Source of the DNA: Bryobacterales bacterium
Lineage (GTDB): Bacteria; Cyanobacteriota; Vampirovibrionia; Obscuribacterales; Obscuribacteraceae
NCBI GenBank assembly: GCA_903970295.1
Contig: CAJCHQ010000224.1
Coordinates: 1 to 6,051 of the forward strand
Direction: 5' to 3'
DNA length: 6,051 bases
Part shown: piece after piece, positions 5,769 through 6,051 of the stretch
Layout of the letters: every line of letters starts with the position of its first letter
Position numbering within the stretch: position 1 is the first letter of the stretch
Made by a program: the position numbers and the translations under genes
The notes under the pieces: generated by a model
What the model saw: only the letters and a program-made list of their open reading frames with translations
What the model was told of the DNA's origin: nothing
Database searches by the model: none

Positions 5769-6051
5769 ATGACTATCAGCGCATATATACACATTCCGTT
5801 TTGCACTCATAAATGCGACTTCTGCGATTTCGCCGCTTTTGCTGGTCTTAATCATCTCGAAGATGAGTATTGCCTCACTGTCATGCGCGAGATGGATGAA
5901 CGTTTGGGCAAAGAGCCTGTGCAAGATGAGCTTGTTTCTATTTTTTTTGGGGGCGGCACGCCTGGTCTGATTAAGCCGGAAAACATTGCTGCGTTAAAAA
6001 CGAAATTATTGACGCATGTTCGTTTAGGGGCAGGAGCTGAGATTGAGCTTG
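5769..6051 (+). CDS. hemW: Radical SAM heme chaperone HemW / HemN-like protein, N-terminal part (3' truncated by window)
   Basis: HemW proteins are cytoplasmic radical SAM proteins related to oxygen-independent coproporphyrinogen III oxidase, reported to bind heme and deliver it to target proteins. The first 94 codons are visible. The start MTISAYIHIPFC is the family's usual beginning, and the cluster motif C12-x3-C16-x2-C19 (CTHKCDFCDF) binds the 4Fe-4S cluster used to cleave S-adenosylmethionine. The residues after the third cysteine are Asp-Phe, as in HemW, whereas true HemN has a fourth cysteine there. FFGGGTP (59-65) is the SAM-binding glycine-rich motif, and AEIEL at the window edge begins the next conserved strand. 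The ATG is placed by family alignment; there is no clear ribosome binding site. The gene is divergent from the TPR gene and has no evident functional link to it. HemW versus a close HemN-like paralogue cannot be fully settled from this part. Confidence 0.9.
   Translation, partial: MTISAYIHIPFCTHKCDFCDFAAFAGLNHLEDEYCLTVMREMDERLGKEPVQDELVSIFFGGGTPGLIKPENIAALKTKLLTHVRLGAGAEIEL
5941..5953 (+). repeat. T8-G5 homopolymer tract inside hemW
   Basis: Eight T followed by five G encode the end of Ile-Phe-Phe-Gly-Gly of the conserved FFGGGTP motif. The frame is intact as given. The tract is prone to polymerase slippage and also to sequencing length errors. Confidence 0.9.

Overview
The window reads as ordinary bacterial chromosome of roughly balanced base composition. 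It is densely packed, with five protein genes and almost no spare DNA. A secretin implies a diderm (two-membrane) cell. The core enzymes (RRF, GlmS, HemW) do not fix the phylum from this sequence alone. A non-photosynthetic relative of cyanobacteria (Melainabacteria/Vampirovibrionia-like) is a guess from general protein character and gene content, held at low confidence. I see no mobile element, tRNA, rRNA or CRISPR array.

Left part, plus strand (1-2031): the 3' end of frr (ribosome recycling factor) is followed after 10 nt by a complete glmS (glucosamine-6-phosphate synthase). The glmS ribosome binding site overlaps the frr stop codon, so the two are probably cotranscribed and translationally coupled. 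GlmS makes the amino sugar that feeds peptidoglycan and other envelope glycans.

Middle part, minus strand (2039-5638 or 5665): two genes for exported proteins. Transcription runs from a signal-peptide-bearing TPR protein into a PilQ/GspD-like secretin. They look like an envelope pair: an outer-membrane channel for a type IV pilus or type II secretion type machine, plus a periplasmic TPR helper. Both mature proteins begin with long low-complexity linkers, and the secretin has a further low-complexity block of about 95 residues inserted in its N1 domain. The 100-nt gap between them holds two tandem 16-bp near-identical palindromic elements spaced 22 bp apart, which look like a two-site operator. 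The secretin stop faces the glmS stop across only 7 nt.

Right part, plus strand (5769-6051): the 5' end of hemW (radical SAM heme chaperone/HemN-like), cut by the window edge and divergent from the TPR gene. The divergent intergenic region (about 100-130 nt) must hold both promoters; only weak -10-like hexamers are visible.

Nothing here proves a new system. The most interesting items are the tandem palindromes before the secretin gene, the unusual architecture of the secretin with its unlinked TPR partner, and the unresolved starts of both genes.
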